Shown here: piece by piece, positions 48,345 through 58,118 of the stretch | Numbering within the stretch: position 1 is the stretch's first letter | Layout: each line of letters opens with the position of its first letter | Assembly (NCBI GenBank): GCA_019449655.1 | Contig: JAHQXD010000002.1 | Span: 727,843-791,842 of the forward strand | Length of the DNA stretch: 64,000 nt | From: Ferrigenium straubiae | Lineage (GTDB): Bacteria > Pseudomonadota > Gammaproteobacteria > Burkholderiales > Gallionellaceae | Direction of reading: 5' to 3' | Notes under the pieces: model-generated | Database searches by the model: none | The model's input: only the letters and a program-made list of their open reading frames with translations | Told to the model about the DNA's origin: nothing | Position numbers and translations under genes: made by a program

Positions 48345-48886
48345 CAGTTACCTTCTTTCTTTTCGTCCACGTACTTCGCCAGCCACATGCTCTGTCCCAG
48401 GATGAACACCACCATCAAGGCGGTGAAGCCGAACAGCTTGAAGTTCACCCAGGTGTCGGTTGAATAATTGAACGCCACATACAGGTTGAGGAAACCCAGC
48501 ACCGCAAAGAACAGGCTCCAGCTCAGGTTGAGGCGGTTCCAGACATGCAGCGGCAGGGCGATCTTTTCCTGCAGCAGCGCGCGCATCAGGTTCTTGCTGA
48601 ACAGCAGGTTCGAGAACAGCAGGATGGCCGAGAACAGCCAGTACAGCACGGTGGGTTTCCACTTGATGAAGGTTTCGTCGTGCAGCAGCAGCGTGGCGCC
48701 GCCGAAAACGGCGATGATGGCGAAGCTTACCCACAGCATCACATCCACCTTGCCGTGCCGCCATTTGGTCCAGGCGATCTGTGCGACGGTCGCGGCGATG
48801 GCCACGCCGGTCGCGATATAGATATCGAACGTCTTGAAGGCGATGAAGAACAGGATGACGGGGAACAGGTCGAAGAGCAGTTTCAT
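48344..48886 (-). CDS. yciB: Inner membrane septation protein YciB/IspZ
   Basis: A 180-residue protein with about five hydrophobic segments and the family start [35 protein letters not shown] and [21 protein letters not shown]. Nearly the same length as E. coli YciB (179). Involved in cell-envelope integrity and septum formation. Overlaps yciI. Confidence 0.94.
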   Translation of the reverse strand: MKLLFDLFPVILFFIAFKTFDIYIATGVAIAATVAQIAWTKWRHGKVDVMLWVSFAIIAVFGGATLLLHDETFIKWKPTVLYWLFSAILLFSNLLFSKNLMRALLQEKIALPLHVWNRLNLSWSLFFAVLGFLNLYVAFNYSTDTWVNFKLFGFTALMVVFILGQSMWLAKYVDEKKEGN

Positions 48887-48903
48887 TATCTAAAATCCTA
48901 CTT

Positions 48904-49016
48904 GCACCACGAAGAACAAGAAATTAAATAGCCGTTGCACGCCCGGGCTTGTCCGGCGGACAGGCTGGTTTTCTCGTAACGATATTTTGAAATCACTTCG
49001 TGTCCTTCGTGGTGAA
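48904..49016. repeat. Second inverted repeat of the CACCACGAAG type
   Basis: Arms gcaccacgaagaacaagaaa and atcacttcgtgtccttcgtggtga flank about 65 bases including a gtccggcggac mini-palindrome. Occupies the whole msrB-yciB gap. Same arms as 10831-10885. Confidence 0.7.
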
Positions 49017-49021
49017 TTGGT

Positions 49022-49417
49022 TCAGTTGCGATCCAGCGCGAGTGCGGTGGAGTTGATGCAGAAACGCAGGCCGGTGGGCGGAGGACCGTCCGGGAACACA
49101 TGCCCGAGGTGCGCACCGCATTGCTTGCAGAGCACTTCCATGCGCTTCATGTCGTGGCTGTCGTCCACGCGTGTGGTGATGTTCTCCGGCTTGTACGGCT
49201 GCGCGAAGCTCGGCCAGCCCGAGCCGGAATCGAACTTGGCCTCGGAGTCGAACAGCGCCGCGCCGCAGCATACGCAGCGGTAGATGCCGGGGTCGTGGCA
49301 GTCCCAGTACGCGCCGCTGAAGGCTGCTTCGGTACCGCACTGGCGGCATACCTCGTACTGTTCCGGGGTGAGTTCCTCGCGCCATTCGGCATCGGATTTT
49401 TCGACGGGAGCGGTCAC
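49022..49417 (-). CDS. msrB: Peptide methionine-R-sulfoxide reductase
   Basis: A 131-residue MsrB with two zinc Cys pairs ([25 protein letters not shown]), [10 protein letters not shown] and the catalytic Cys in [13 protein letters not shown]. Reduces methionine-R-sulfoxide in proteins. The ATG overlaps the phoH stop as ATGA, so the two are translationally coupled. Confidence 0.95.
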   Translation of the reverse strand: MTAPVEKSDAEWREELTPEQYEVCRQCGTEAAFSGAYWDCHDPGIYRCVCCGAALFDSEAKFDSGSGWPSFAQPYKPENITTRVDDSHDMKRMEVLCKQCGAHLGHVFPDGPPPTGLRFCINSTALALDRN

Positions 49418-50838
49418 AGCACCTCGCCGGCGTAATCAGCCAGCCGCGAGCGTTCGCCGCGCATCAGCGTGACATGGCCGCCGTGTTCCCAGCCCTTGAA
49501 GCGGTCCACCACATAGGTCAGGCCGGAGCTGCCCTCGGTGAGGTAGGGCGTGTCGATCTGCGCGATGTTGCCCATGCACACTACCTTGGTGCCGGGGCCG
49601 GCACGCGTCACCAGCGTCTTCATCTGCTTGGGCGTGAGGTTTTGCGCCTCGTCGATGATCACGTACTTGTTGAGGAAGGTGCGCCCGCGCATGAAGTTGA
49701 GAGACTTGACCTTGACGCGCGAACGGATCAGGTCGCGCGTCGCCGCACGTCCCCAGTCGCCGCCATCCTCCTCAGACTTGTTCAGCACGTCCATGTTGTC
49801 TTCCAGCGCGCCCATCCACGGCGTCATCTTTTCTTCCTCGGTGCCGGGCAGGAAGCCGATGTCCTCGCCCACCGGAACCGTCACGCGGGTGATGATGATC
49901 TCCGAATACAGCTTGGCCTCCAGCGTCTGCACCAGGCCGGCCGCGAGGGTCAGCAGGGTCTTGCCGGTGCCCGCCTGCCCGAGCAGGGTGACGAAATCGA
50001 TCTCCGGGTCCATCAGCAGGTTGAGCACGAAGTTCTGCTCACGATTGCGCGCGGTGATGCCCCACACGTTGTTCTTGCTGTGCGTGTAATCGGTCAGCGT
50101 GCGCAGCAGGGCGGTCTTGTCGTCCTGCTCCAGCACCACGGCATAGAACGGCGTGCCGTTTTCCTGGTAGACGAACTGGTTGACGAACATCGCCCCGCAC
50201 AGCGGGCCGCGTATCTGATAATAGGTGTGGCCTTCCTTCTGCCAGGACTTCATGTCCTTGCCGTGCCTGTCCCAGAAATCCTCCGGCAATTGCAGTACGC
50301 CGGTGTAGAGCAGGTCGGTGTCTTCGAGCACCTTGTCGTTGAAGTAGTCCTGCGCCTCCAGGCCCAGCGCGCGCGCCTTGATGCGCATGTTGATGTCCTT
50401 GGAGACCAGAATCACCGCGCGCTGCGGGTAGAGCTTCTGCATGCCGATGACCACGCCGAGGATCGCGTTGTCCGCCTTGCCCAGTTCAAGGTGCTGCGGC
50501 AGTTCATGCTTGATGAAGCTGGTTTGCAGGAACAGCCGGCCGGTGCAGTTCTTGTGCGCGGCGGATTCCAGTGCGATGCCTTCCTCTATCTTGTGCGGCG
50601 CGTCGCTGACGATCTCGTCGAGGAAGCGGCTTGCCTGGCGCGCGTTGCGCGCGACTTCGGTCATGCCTTTCTTCTTGTTGTCCAACTCCTCCAGCACGAA
50701 CATCGGCAGGCAGATGTCATGTTCCTCGAAACGGAACAGGCTGGTCGGGTCATGCAGCAATACGTTGGTGTCCAGCACGAACAGCTTGGTCTCCTGCTTT
50801 GCAGTCTTGGCAGGCTTTTTACTTGGGGAGGGAGACAT
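49414..50838 (-). CDS. PhoH family protein with N-terminal PIN domain
   Basis: A 474-residue PhoH2/YlaK-type protein. PIN domain (about 18-150; [17 protein letters not shown] with acidic residues, [16 protein letters not shown]) fused to a PhoH ATPase (about 245-465; [15 protein letters not shown]alker [23 protein letters not shown]alker B). Such proteins are RNA helicase/RNase modules in other bacteria. AAAGGAAC precedes the ATG. Confidence 0.93.
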   Translation of the reverse strand: MSPSPSKKPAKTAKQETKLFVLDTNVLLHDPTSLFRFEEHDICLPMFVLEELDNKKKGMTEVARNARQASRFLDEIVSDAPHKIEEGIALESAAHKNCTGRLFLQTSFIKHELPQHLELGKADNAILGVVIGMQKLYPQRAVILVSKDINMRIKARALGLEAQDYFNDKVLEDTDLLYTGVLQLPEDFWDRHGKDMKSWQKEGHTYYQIRGPLCGAMFVNQFVYQENGTPFYAVVLEQDDKTALLRTLTDYTHSKNNVWGITARNREQNFVLNLLMDPEIDFVTLLGQAGTGKTLLTLAAGLVQTLEAKLYSEIIITRVTVPVGEDIGFLPGTEEEKMTPWMGALEDNMDVLNKSEEDGGDWGRAATRDLIRSRVKVKSLNFMRGRTFLNKYVIIDEAQNLTPKQMKTLVTRAGPGTKVVCMGNIAQIDTPYLTEGSSGLTYVVDRFKGWEHGGHVTLMRGERSRLADYAGEVL

Positions 50839-51006
50839 GAAGTTCCTTTTGGATTAAGGGGCTGATGAAAAAGTTACAAGGTGAAGGCCTGGCCGCAGGT
50901 AGCGGGCAAGGAGAAACCAAGATGTCGTTTTCTGGCATAAGGCATTTGCTCAACGTGCCGCCATTCTTGTCAAAAAACGTTGCAAAGGCAAGCATTGGGT
51001 GCCTGG

Positions 51007-52050
51007 TTAATCCGAGGGGTCGGCTTGTGGCCCGGTATCTGGGCAAGGCCTGCTGCAGTCCGGCGTAACGATGTATCGTACGCAATTTCGCCCACTGTGC
51101 TTGGCGCTGTAGAGGGCAGTATCCGCCGTTTCCAGAAAGCAGGTTGCATTGCAGATGGTATCCGGCTGATAAGTGGTGATGCCTACGCTGATCGTAATGT
51201 GGTCGGCAATCGCCGATTCGTCATGAGGGATATTCAGTTCGGAAACGGCAAGACGCAGCTTTTCCGCGACGATCTGGCCTCCTTCCGGTCCGGAATCGGG
51301 AAGGATGATGGCAAATTCCTCGCCGCCATAGCGCGCCACCACGTCGGTCGGTCGGTTCAGTTGCGACTTGAGCGCCTGCACGACCGAGATCAGCACCCTG
51401 TCGCCGGCAGGATGGCCGTATTTGTCGTTGTAGGGTTTGAAATAGTCCACGTCCAGCATGATGAGGGAGAGCGGAACGTTCTGCCGCAGGGCACGGCCAA
51501 ATTCGGCGGCAAAGCGTTCGTCGAAAAAGCGCCGGTTGTAGGCGCCGGTCAGCGCATCCGTGATGGCCTCCTTGCTGAGCCTTTCAGTGTGCGATTTCAG
51601 GACCCGTTCGCGCTTGACGGATAAGGTGGCGTCGGCAATCTGGATCAGGCAGAGATACTTTTCTTTGCTGGTGACGATGGGGGTGATGACGATGGATTGC
51701 TGTATGCGCCCCTGTTTGTGCTGCGTGACCGGCAGGGGGTAGAGCGGCAATGGGGAGCGGTGCAGCGCATTGGAAAGGATGATTGGCAGTTTGCGCTGCA
51801 GCACGTTCTTGAGGGCGGCTTTGAAGGAGGCAGACAGTCCGTCTGGGAACAGCGATTCGAGAAAGCGGTTCAGGGCAAATTCGGCCGGAATCCCGCTGTG
51901 CAGGGCAACCCAGTCATTCCACAGCAGAATTTTGCCTTCACTGTCGACCAGGATCAGGCCGGACTTGATGCTGTCCCAGATTTTTCCCGCGATTTCTTCC
52001 CCGGCGTTTCCCGGGAAGGCAATCCCATTTTTCACTAGCGTTGGAATCAT
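51007..52050 (-). CDS. PAS-GGDEF diguanylate cyclase
   Basis: A 347-residue protein. PAS-like domain (about 20-150; IWDSIKSGLILVDSEGKILLWNDW), short helix, GGDEF domain (about 170-335) with GGEEF at 242-246 and RPTD I-site five residues before, so an active, feedback-inhibited cyclase is predicted. It follows the CheC-like gene by 13 bases and ends a receiver-CheC-cyclase operon. Confidence 0.9.
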   Translation of the reverse strand: MIPTLVKNGIAFPGNAGEEIAGKIWDSIKSGLILVDSEGKILLWNDWVALHSGIPAEFALNRFLESLFPDGLSASFKAALKNVLQRKLPIILSNALHRSPLPLYPLPVTQHKQGRIQQSIVITPIVTSKEKYLCLIQIADATLSVKRERVLKSHTERLSKEAITDALTGAYNRRFFDERFAAEFGRALRQNVPLSLIMLDVDYFKPYNDKYGHPAGDRVLISVVQALKSQLNRPTDVVARYGGEEFAIILPDSGPEGGQIVAEKLRLAVSELNIPHDESAIADHITISVGITTYQPDTICNATCFLETADTALYSAKHSGRNCVRYIVTPDCSRPCPDTGPQADPSD

Positions 52051-52063
52051 GCGTGCTCTGTTT

Positions 52064-52675
52064 TCAGATGTCGGCTATGAACCGGTCGATATGGGCGAGA
52101 AGCTTTTGCAGCGATGAAGAACTCAGCAGAAATACCAGGTAGCCCTGTGAATGGTGCTTTTCGATAGTCAGGTCGATGTGCAGCACCAGCACGAGCGGGT
52201 GGTCCACTTCCGAAATGATCTGTTGCAGCACCATTTCTGTTGTGCCGACGGAATAGGCCGGCAGGGAACTGTGCAGTGTGAGGTTGAGCATGTCCGCCAT
52301 CGAGGAAAGGCAGGCGTTCAGTATGATATTACCCAATTCGCACATGGCTTCCTGCTCGAATTCGGCCACTTCTTCGACGCTTACTTGCGAATTCATCATG
52401 TCGTGCACGATTTCCAGTGCGCGATCTTCAGTGAATAGCAGCATGGCATCGGCATCAAACGGCCCACCGAAACTCTGTTTGACTGCGCCTAGTCGCGTGT
52501 TGCTGAGCGACAAAGCCTCCGCATTGATCTCAGAGGATTGGTAAAGCTGGATGCTTGGCACGGACAGTTTTACTTCGTCGCCGACGATTTCGCTCAGGCT
52601 GGCTGCGGCACGGCCTGCGCCGATGTTGAAAATCTCGGTCAGTGCATCGAGTTGCAGATCGGACAGCAGGCTCAT
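52064..52675 (-). CDS. CheC-like phosphatase
   Basis: A 203-residue CheC/CheX/FliY-family protein with both catalytic helices recognisable: ALTEIFNIGAGRAAASLSEIV (E-x2-N) and EQEAMCELGNIILNACLSSM (E-x2-N). CheC dephosphorylates CheY-P; here the likely partner is the receiver protein encoded directly upstream with an ATGA overlap. No other chemotaxis genes lie in the window. Confidence 0.88.
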   Translation of the reverse strand: MSLLSDLQLDALTEIFNIGAGRAAASLSEIVGDEVKLSVPSIQLYQSSEINAEALSLSNTRLGAVKQSFGGPFDADAMLLFTEDRALEIVHDMMNSQVSVEEVAEFEQEAMCELGNIILNACLSSMADMLNLTLHSSLPAYSVGTTEMVLQQIISEVDHPLVLVLHIDLTIEKHHSQGYLVFLLSSSSLQKLLAHIDRFIADI

Positions 52676-53055
52676 GTTCGGCTTTCGAAAAAGTCGAGCG
52701 CCTGCGCCACGCTTTTTTCCGTGACCGGTTTGGCGACGAACCGCGCGCCAAGCTCGGCGGCGCGAGTCTGGTAGCTTTGCTGGATATTGGACGAAAAGAC
52801 GGCAATGCGGATGCCCGGATACCTGGCAAGGATTTGCGCGGCCGCCTCGGTACCGATGATGCCAGGCATGTTAATGTCCATGGTGCAGTAATTCGGTGTG
52901 TCGCGATCTACGATCTCCAGAGCTTCATTGCCGCTGGCAGCTTCGATGATGATCCATTTCGGGTATTTGGCGAGTACGAAGGTGCGTATCATCATGCGTG
53001 ATACGCGGCTGTCATCTACGATGAGCAGCGTTTTAATGCTGTTGCGGTGCGGCAC
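52672..53055 (-). CDS. Single-domain response regulator (CheY-like)
   Basis: A 127-residue receiver domain: TLLIVDDSRVSRMMIR, phospho-acceptor Asp in CTMDINMPGIIG, and KPV lysine. It starts at GTG 53055, supported by GGGGAG seven bases upstream; a TTG 15 bases further upstream is also in frame but less likely. No output domain, so it probably signals by interaction. Overlaps the CheC-like gene. Divergent from acs. Confidence 0.88.
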   Translation of the reverse strand: MPHRNSIKTLLIVDDSRVSRMMIRTFVLAKYPKWIIIEAASGNEALEIVDRDTPNYCTMDINMPGIIGTEAAAQILARYPGIRIAVFSSNIQQSYQTRAAELGARFVAKPVTEKSVAQALDFFESRT

Positions 53056-53164
53056 ACAAATTCTCCCCAAGCGAATCGTTTTTATGGGAATAATTCTAAC
53101 GCAATTCAGTATTTCCTAAGCATCTTTCGATGTGAAAGCCTTTTCCCGGGAGGCTCTGGTTTGG

Positions 53165-53194
53165 TTGACAGACTGTGCAATAAAAAACTACATT
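53165..53194 (+). promoter_or_regulatory. Likely sigma-70 promoter of acs
   Basis: ttgaca at 53165-53170, an 18-base spacer, and tacatt at 53189-53194 (four of six match to TATAAT). It lies about 60 bases before the acs start codon. Confidence 0.5.
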
Positions 53195-53254
53195 TACCGG
53201 GTTACAGGGCCTGTCCCGCCGGGCTCAACAAACAAACGCCAATCAGGAGATCGC

Positions 53255-55222
53255 ATGCCCAACATCCAGTCCGTATTGCATGAAACCCGCGTTTTCAATC
53301 CTCCCGATGAGTTCGTCAAACAGGCCAACGTCTCCGGCATGGAGAGCTACCGGGCGCTGTGCGAGGCGGCGGAGCAGGACTATGCGGGCTTCTGGGCCAA
53401 GCTGGCGCGCGAAACCCTGCTGTGGAAGCAGCCTTTCACGAAGTCGCTGGACGAGAGCAATGCACCCTTCTTCAAGTGGTTTGAGGACGGCGTGCTGAAT
53501 GTTTCCTATAACTGTCTCGACAGGCATCTCGACACCCAGCCGGAAAAGACCGCGATCATCTTCGAGGCCGACGACGGCACGGTGACGAAAATCAATTACC
53601 GCGACTTGCACGCGCGCGTCTGCCAGTTCGCCAATGGCCTGAAATCGCGCGGCATCAGGAACGGCGATCGCGTCGTCATCTATATGCCGATGAGCATCGA
53701 GGCGGTGGTCGCGATGCAGGCCTGCGCACGCATTGGCGCGATCCACTCGGTGGTGTTCGGCGGGTTTTCCTCCAAGAGCCTGCACGAGCGCATCACCGAT
53801 GCCGGCGCGTGCGCGGTGATCACTGCCGATGCGCAGATGCGCGGCGGCAAGGTGATGCCGTTGAAGCCGGCGGTGGATGACGCGCTGGCGATGGGCGGCT
53901 GCGACATGGTGCACAGCGTCGTCGTCTACCGGCGCGCTGCCTGTGAGACCGCCTGGAATGCCGGGCGCGATGTCTGGTGGCATGACGCGGTGAAGGGGCA
54001 GGGTACGAGCTGCGAGCCGGAATGGGTCGGCGCGGAACACCCGCTGTTCATCCTCTATACCTCCGGCTCCACCGGCAAACCCAAGGGCGTGCAGCATTCC
54101 AGCGGCGGCTACCTGCTCGTGGCGATGCTGTCGATGCAATGGGTATTCGATTACAAGCCGACGGATATTTTCTGGTGCACCGCCGACGTGGGCTGGGTCA
54201 CCGGCCACAGCTATGTGACCTACGGCCCGCTCGCGATGGGCGCGACGCAGGTGATCTTCGAGGGCGTGCCGACTTACCCCGATGCCGGACGCTTCTGGAA
54301 GATGATCCAGGATCACAAGGTGACGACCTTCTATACCGCGCCGACGGCAATCCGCTCGCTCATCAAGCTTGGCGGCGACTTGCCGGGGAAATATGACCTG
54401 TCCAGCCTGCGCCTGCTCGGTTCGGTCGGCGAACCGATCAACCCCGAGGCCTGGATGTGGTACTACACCGAGGTCGGCCGCTCGCGCTGCCCGATCGTGG
54501 ACACTTGGTGGCAGACCGAAACCGGCGCGCACATGATCGCACCGCTGCCCGGTGCGATGCCGATTAAACCCGGCACTTGCACGCTGCCGCTGCCCGGCAT
54601 CATGGCGACCATCGTCAACGAAGCAGGCGACGAAGTGCATGACAAGCACGGCGGCTTCCTTGTCATCAAGCGCCCCTTCCCGTCGCAAATCCGCACCATC
54701 TGGGGTGACCCGGAACGCTACCGCAAGGCCTATTTTCCCGATGAGATGCGCGGCGCCTACCTCGCGGGCGACTCCGCGCACCGCGACGAGGATGGCTATT
54801 TCTGGATCATGGGGCGCATCGACGATGTGCTGAACGTCTCGGGGCATCGCTTGGGGACGATGGAGATCGAATCGGCGCTGGTAGCCAACCCGCTGGTCGC
54901 CGAGGCGGCCGTGGTTGGCAAACCGCACGAGATCAAGGGCGAGGCGATAGCGGCCTTCGTCGTGCTGAAGGGCGCGCGCCCGGAAGATCAGGCCAAGGTC
55001 AGGGAGATCGCCGAAAGCCTGCGCAACTGGGTCAGCAAGGAAATCGGCCCGATCGCCAAGCCGGACGAAATCCGTTTCGGCGACAACCTGCCCAAGACGC
55101 GCTCCGGCAAGATCATGCGCCGCCTGCTGCGCGCCATCGCCAAGGGGGAGGAAATCACCCAGGATGTCTCTACTCTTGAAAACCCCGCAATATTGGAGCA
55201 GCTCAAAAACGCAGTACATTAG
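53255..55222 (+). CDS. acs: Acetyl-coenzyme A synthetase
   Basis: A 655-residue AMP-forming enzyme making acetyl-CoA from acetate. Motifs: [20 protein letters not shown] (phosphate loop), [47 protein letters not shown] and the acetylatable Lys in [16 protein letters not shown] at 53255 has CAGGAGA upstream; the frame is open further but not conserved. The last codons ([12 protein letters not shown]) are repeated downstream at 55371-55412 with different synonymous codons. Confidence 0.96.
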   Translation: MPNIQSVLHETRVFNPPDEFVKQANVSGMESYRALCEAAEQDYAGFWAKLARETLLWKQPFTKSLDESNAPFFKWFEDGVLNVSYNCLDRHLDTQPEKTAIIFEADDGTVTKINYRDLHARVCQFANGLKSRGIRNGDRVVIYMPMSIEAVVAMQACARIGAIHSVVFGGFSSKSLHERITDAGACAVITADAQMRGGKVMPLKPAVDDALAMGGCDMVHSVVVYRRAACETAWNAGRDVWWHDAVKGQGTSCEPEWVGAEHPLFILYTSGSTGKPKGVQHSSGGYLLVAMLSMQWVFDYKPTDIFWCTADVGWVTGHSYVTYGPLAMGATQVIFEGVPTYPDAGRFWKMIQDHKVTTFYTAPTAIRSLIKLGGDLPGKYDLSSLRLLGSVGEPINPEAWMWYYTEVGRSRCPIVDTWWQTETGAHMIAPLPGAMPIKPGTCTLPLPGIMATIVNEAGDEVHDKHGGFLVIKRPFPSQIRTIWGDPERYRKAYFPDEMRGAYLAGDSAHRDEDGYFWIMGRIDDVLNVSGHRLGTMEIESALVANPLVAEAAVVGKPHEIKGEAIAAFVVLKGARPEDQAKVREIAESLRNWVSKEIGPIAKPDEIRFGDNLPKTRSGKIMRRLLRAIAKGEEITQDVSTLENPAILEQLKNAVH

Positions 55223-55281
55223 GCAAATCTCGAGGGTGTCGCCTATCTCTATATTGTGGGGTTTCGGCGTAGGCTAGCTCT

Positions 55282-55332
55282 GCATAGCCATTCGACTGGG
55301 CGCTCTTGCGAGTGCCAAGTCGCTGGTTAACG
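55282..55332. repeat. Copy B of a dispersed 50-bp motif
   Basis: gcatagccattcgact, variable centre, gccaagtcgctggttaacg. Shared with 11602-11655 and 38876-38924; arms ccattcgact and agtcgctgg are partly complementary. Confidence 0.65.
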
Positions 55333-55370
55333 TGAGCGTAGCGAACGTTAAGCGCAGCGGCCGGAGCCAA

Positions 55371-55412
55371 AACCCGGCCATCCTCGAGCAATTGAAGAAC
55401 GCAGTGCGTTGA
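55371..55412 (+). pseudogene. Duplicated acs 3' end
   Basis: 42 bases reading [13 protein letters not shown] and a stop, matching the acs C-terminus ([13 protein letters not shown]) at 55181-55222. Nearly every codon differs at the synonymous position, so the two copies have separate histories. Separated from acs by about 150 bases containing a dispersed repeat. Confidence 0.8.
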
Positions 55413-55501
55413 TTAATTTGATTTAGCCGTTATTTTCGGTTGACCCGCTCGCCCTGCGCCGGTACCATCGCGGAAATTTTGAGCCAACTGGAACTACGCA
55501 C

Positions 55502-56950
55502 GTGCCATTGATTCGACGGATTTTCTTTGCGCTGCTTGCCGTTTGCACTCTAGCCACCCCAGCCGTTCAAGCCGAAGAACAGCTCGCCCTGAGTACCTCT
55601 CCTGCCGCTACACCTGCTCCCCTGAAGCTTTCGACTGCCCGCAACATCGAACTGGAACTCATCTCGGACAGCGAACTGGCAGCGCGTGACCTCTGGGCGC
55701 GCATCCGCAACGGCTTCTCCATGCGCGATCTGGACAGCCCGTTGGTGGCAAGGCACGAGAAATGGTATGCCAGCCGCCCCGATTACGTGGCGCGCATGAC
55801 TGAGCGTGCGCGCCGTTACCTTTATCACATCACGGTCGAAGTGGAACGGCGCGGCATGCCCAGCGAGATCGCGCTGCTGCCGATGATAGAAAGCGCCTTC
55901 AATCCCGGCGCCTATTCGACCAGCCGCGCCTCGGGCATCTGGCAGTTCATTCCTTCCACCGGCAAAAATTTTGGTATGCAGCAGAACTGGTGGTATGACG
56001 GTCGGCGCGATGTCATCAGCGCAACCAACGGCGCGCTCGATTATCTGCAAAAACTGCATGACATGTTCGGCGACTGGGAATTGGCGCTGGCCGCCTACAA
56101 CTGGGGCGAGGGCGCGGTGCAGCGCGCACAGGCGCGCAACCGCAAGCGCAGGCTGCCGGTAAATTACACCAGCCTGAAAATGCCCAATGAGACGCGCAAC
56201 TATGTGCCGAAACTGCTGGCCGTCAAGAACATCGTCGCCAATCCCGCGAGCTTCGGGCTGGTGCTGGAGGATATTCCTGACAACCCCTATTTTGCCGCCG
56301 TCTCAACCACCAAGCACATCGACGTGAAGCTGGCCGCCCAATTGGCTGACATCCCGATGGAAGAATTCGCCGCGCTCAATCCCGCGCATAACCGCCCGGT
56401 CATCCTGCAGGACAACAGCGATTTGATCCTGCTGCCGGTAGACGCAGTCGAAACCTTCCGCGCCAATCTGGAGAATTACGACAAACCGCTGGTCAGCTGG
56501 CAGGCCTACCAGCCGAAAAAAGGCGAACGGCTCGACCATCTTGCGCCGCGCTTCGGCCTTTCCGTGGAAACGCTCAAGTCGGTGAACGGGCTGTCGGGAC
56601 GCGCCAAGGTCAGTACTGGCCAGACACTGCTGGTGCCGGTCAACGGCGAGGAAAGCGAAGCGGACGAAGAATTCGAGGCGTTCAACATGCATCTTTCTCC
56701 CACCGGCGATAGTGCCGTCAAGCACATCGTGCGCAAGGGCGATACGCTGGGTGGCATTGCGCGCCGTTATCACGTCAGCGTTGCCGGCCTGAAAGAGTGG
56801 AACAAGGGGGCATTGAAAATACTCAGGGTCGGCCAGGCCATCAACGTCATGCAAGCGGCATCCCGCAAGCCTTCCAGCCGCCTGAGCAAGTCCGGGAACG
56901 GTGCGTTAAGGCGCGCAAGTGCCGTTTACAGCAGGCATCCTGGAACCTAG
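55502..56950 (+). CDS. mltD: Membrane-bound lytic murein transglycosylase D
   Basis: A 482-residue protein with a signal peptide (about 1-24, AVQAEE), a family 1 SLT domain (about 105-230) with catalytic E130 (LPMIESAFNPGAYSTSRASGIWQFIPSTG) and LAAYNWGEGAV, and two LysM repeats (about 340-390 and 408-455). It cleaves glycan strands to 1,6-anhydro products. No lipobox Cys is obvious. GTG start at 55502. The 3' end overlaps the convergent yqjK-like gene by four bases. Confidence 0.92.
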   Translation: MPLIRRIFFALLAVCTLATPAVQAEEQLALSTSPAATPAPLKLSTARNIELELISDSELAARDLWARIRNGFSMRDLDSPLVARHEKWYASRPDYVARMTERARRYLYHITVEVERRGMPSEIALLPMIESAFNPGAYSTSRASGIWQFIPSTGKNFGMQQNWWYDGRRDVISATNGALDYLQKLHDMFGDWELALAAYNWGEGAVQRAQARNRKRRLPVNYTSLKMPNETRNYVPKLLAVKNIVANPASFGLVLEDIPDNPYFAAVSTTKHIDVKLAAQLADIPMEEFAALNPAHNRPVILQDNSDLILLPVDAVETFRANLENYDKPLVSWQAYQPKKGERLDHLAPRFGLSVETLKSVNGLSGRAKVSTGQTLLVPVNGEESEADEEFEAFNMHLSPTGDSAVKHIVRKGDTLGGIARRYHVSVAGLKEWNKGALKILRVGQAINVMQAASRKPSSRLSKSGNGALRRASAVYSRHPGT

Positions 56951-57246
56951 TTTCGCGGCGAAAGTTTTTCAGAGAGCGCGGCGAGGAAGCGGTATCCCTT
57001 CCATATCCGCCATCCACCCTTCACCAGACCAAGCACACCGCGCCGGCGAATCACAACCAGCGCGGCCACGTCGGCGACCAGCACGGGGTGGGAACGCAGA
57101 AAACGCACGACTGCCAATCCCTGATCCGCCAGCGCCAGCGGGGCTTGCCAGCGTGCGCCAACTCCGGCTACCTGTTCGCGCTGCGTGGCGATTCTTGCCA
57201 GCAGTTCGCCGCGACGCTGCATTACCGCAGACATTTGTTTATTCAT
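56947..57246 (-). CDS. YqjK-like protein
   Basis: A 99-residue protein with an N-terminal helical QRRGELLARIATQREQVA segment and a hydrophobic patch HPVLVADVAALVVI, followed by basic residues. It forms a set with the next two genes, as yqjC-D-E-K in E. coli. The family role is unknown. Overlaps the preceding gene by 8 bases. Confidence 0.75.
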   Translation of the reverse strand: MNKQMSAVMQRRGELLARIATQREQVAGVGARWQAPLALADQGLAVVRFLRSHPVLVADVAALVVIRRRGVLGLVKGGWRIWKGYRFLAALSEKLSPRN

Positions 57247-57622
57247 GGCCGGTTTCCAGTCGTTCGCGGTCTTTGGATAATTCGGCCAGGCTGGCGGAAA
57301 ACAGGCGGGATTTTGCCTGGGCCTTGCTGCGCAGCAACATCGCCATCAGCGAGCCCAGTGCAAAAAAAACAGCACTCAACACACCAAGCGCTGCGAGGCG
57401 GTGATCGTCCCAGAACAGCACCACGACGAACATTGTGAGCAGCAATATGCCCATGCCGAAACAGAATAGTGCAGCCGAAGCAAAAAAGAGCATTTGCGTT
57501 AAACGCAGACGCTCTTCCTGTAGTTCATTCGCCAGCAGCTCAAGCCGCGTCGAAACGATGGAGGTCAGTGTGGACAGTAGCCGCTTGACCGACCCCATCA
57601 GGCCGGGGCTTGTTTCCGGCAT
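57239..57622 (-). CDS. YqjE/phage holin superfamily III membrane protein
   Basis: A 127-residue protein with an N-terminal amphipathic helix (LLSTLTSIVSTRLELLANELQEERLRL) and two adjacent membrane segments (MLFFASAALFCFGMGILLLTMFVVVLFW; AALGVLSAVFFALGSLMAMLL). Matches DUF1469/YqjE. Often encoded beside DUF883 proteins, as here (3-base gap). Confidence 0.85.
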   Translation of the reverse strand: MPETSPGLMGSVKRLLSTLTSIVSTRLELLANELQEERLRLTQMLFFASAALFCFGMGILLLTMFVVVLFWDDHRLAALGVLSAVFFALGSLMAMLLRSKAQAKSRLFSASLAELSKDRERLETGHE

Positions 57623-57625
57623 CGC

Positions 57626-57952
57626 TTAACGGCTACGTGAGATCAGCATGCCGATGATCAGCCCGGCTCCGGCAGCGATGCCGACGGATTTCCACGGATT
57701 TTCATGTACATATTCATCGGTCGCCTTAGCCGCCTGCCTGGTTTTTGCAACCACGGCCTCCTCTGCTGCCATGAGGCGCCCCTTGGCATGGGACAGGCTC
57801 TCCTGGATGCGCTCGCGCGCCGAGGACACCTTCTCGCCCGCTTGGCCGGCGGTTGCACGCAGCAGTTCTTCCGCATCCGCTACCACCACGCGCAAATCCT
57901 GCATGAGCTTCTCCTTGCTGACTTCGTTTTCCATGCTTGCTTGTCTGTTCAT
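57626..57952 (-). CDS. DUF883 (YqjD/ElaB) ribosome-associated membrane protein
   Basis: A 108-residue protein: a long helical region with LMQDLRVVVADAEELLRATAGQAGEKVSSARERIQ and a C-terminal membrane segment preceded by ENPWKSVGIAAGAGLIIGMLISRSR, the DUF883 signature. In E. coli such proteins tether inactive ribosomes to the membrane in stationary phase. ATG at 57952 has AAGGAG upstream. Confidence 0.9.
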   Translation of the reverse strand: MNRQASMENEVSKEKLMQDLRVVVADAEELLRATAGQAGEKVSSARERIQESLSHAKGRLMAAEEAVVAKTRQAAKATDEYVHENPWKSVGIAAGAGLIIGMLISRSR

Positions 57953-58118
57953 TATTCGCTCCTTTGGATGGATAAAGAACTGCAATAGGTTAACGCTCAA
58001 CTGTCCGAGGACTACCGGATACTCCGACGCCTTTGTAATCCTAAAACTCACGGGCGTCAATCCGGACTATTCCCTATTCAGGCTATCGCCCTACTGGTGA
58101 GGGGCAATTGGCCGGGAA

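Noticed and set aside
50865..51068. Small plus-strand frame of 67 codons between phoH and the cyclase gene
   Set aside because: No ribosome site and no recognisable sequence; its right part overlaps the cyclase 3' end on the other strand.
53132..53254. Extended acs start 41 codons upstream
   Set aside because: The extra residues are not conserved-looking, overlap the promoter-like sequence and lack a ribosome site; ATG at 53255 has a good one.
53243..55219. Minus-strand open frame of 658 codons
   Set aside because: Antisense to acs over its whole length; not protein-like.
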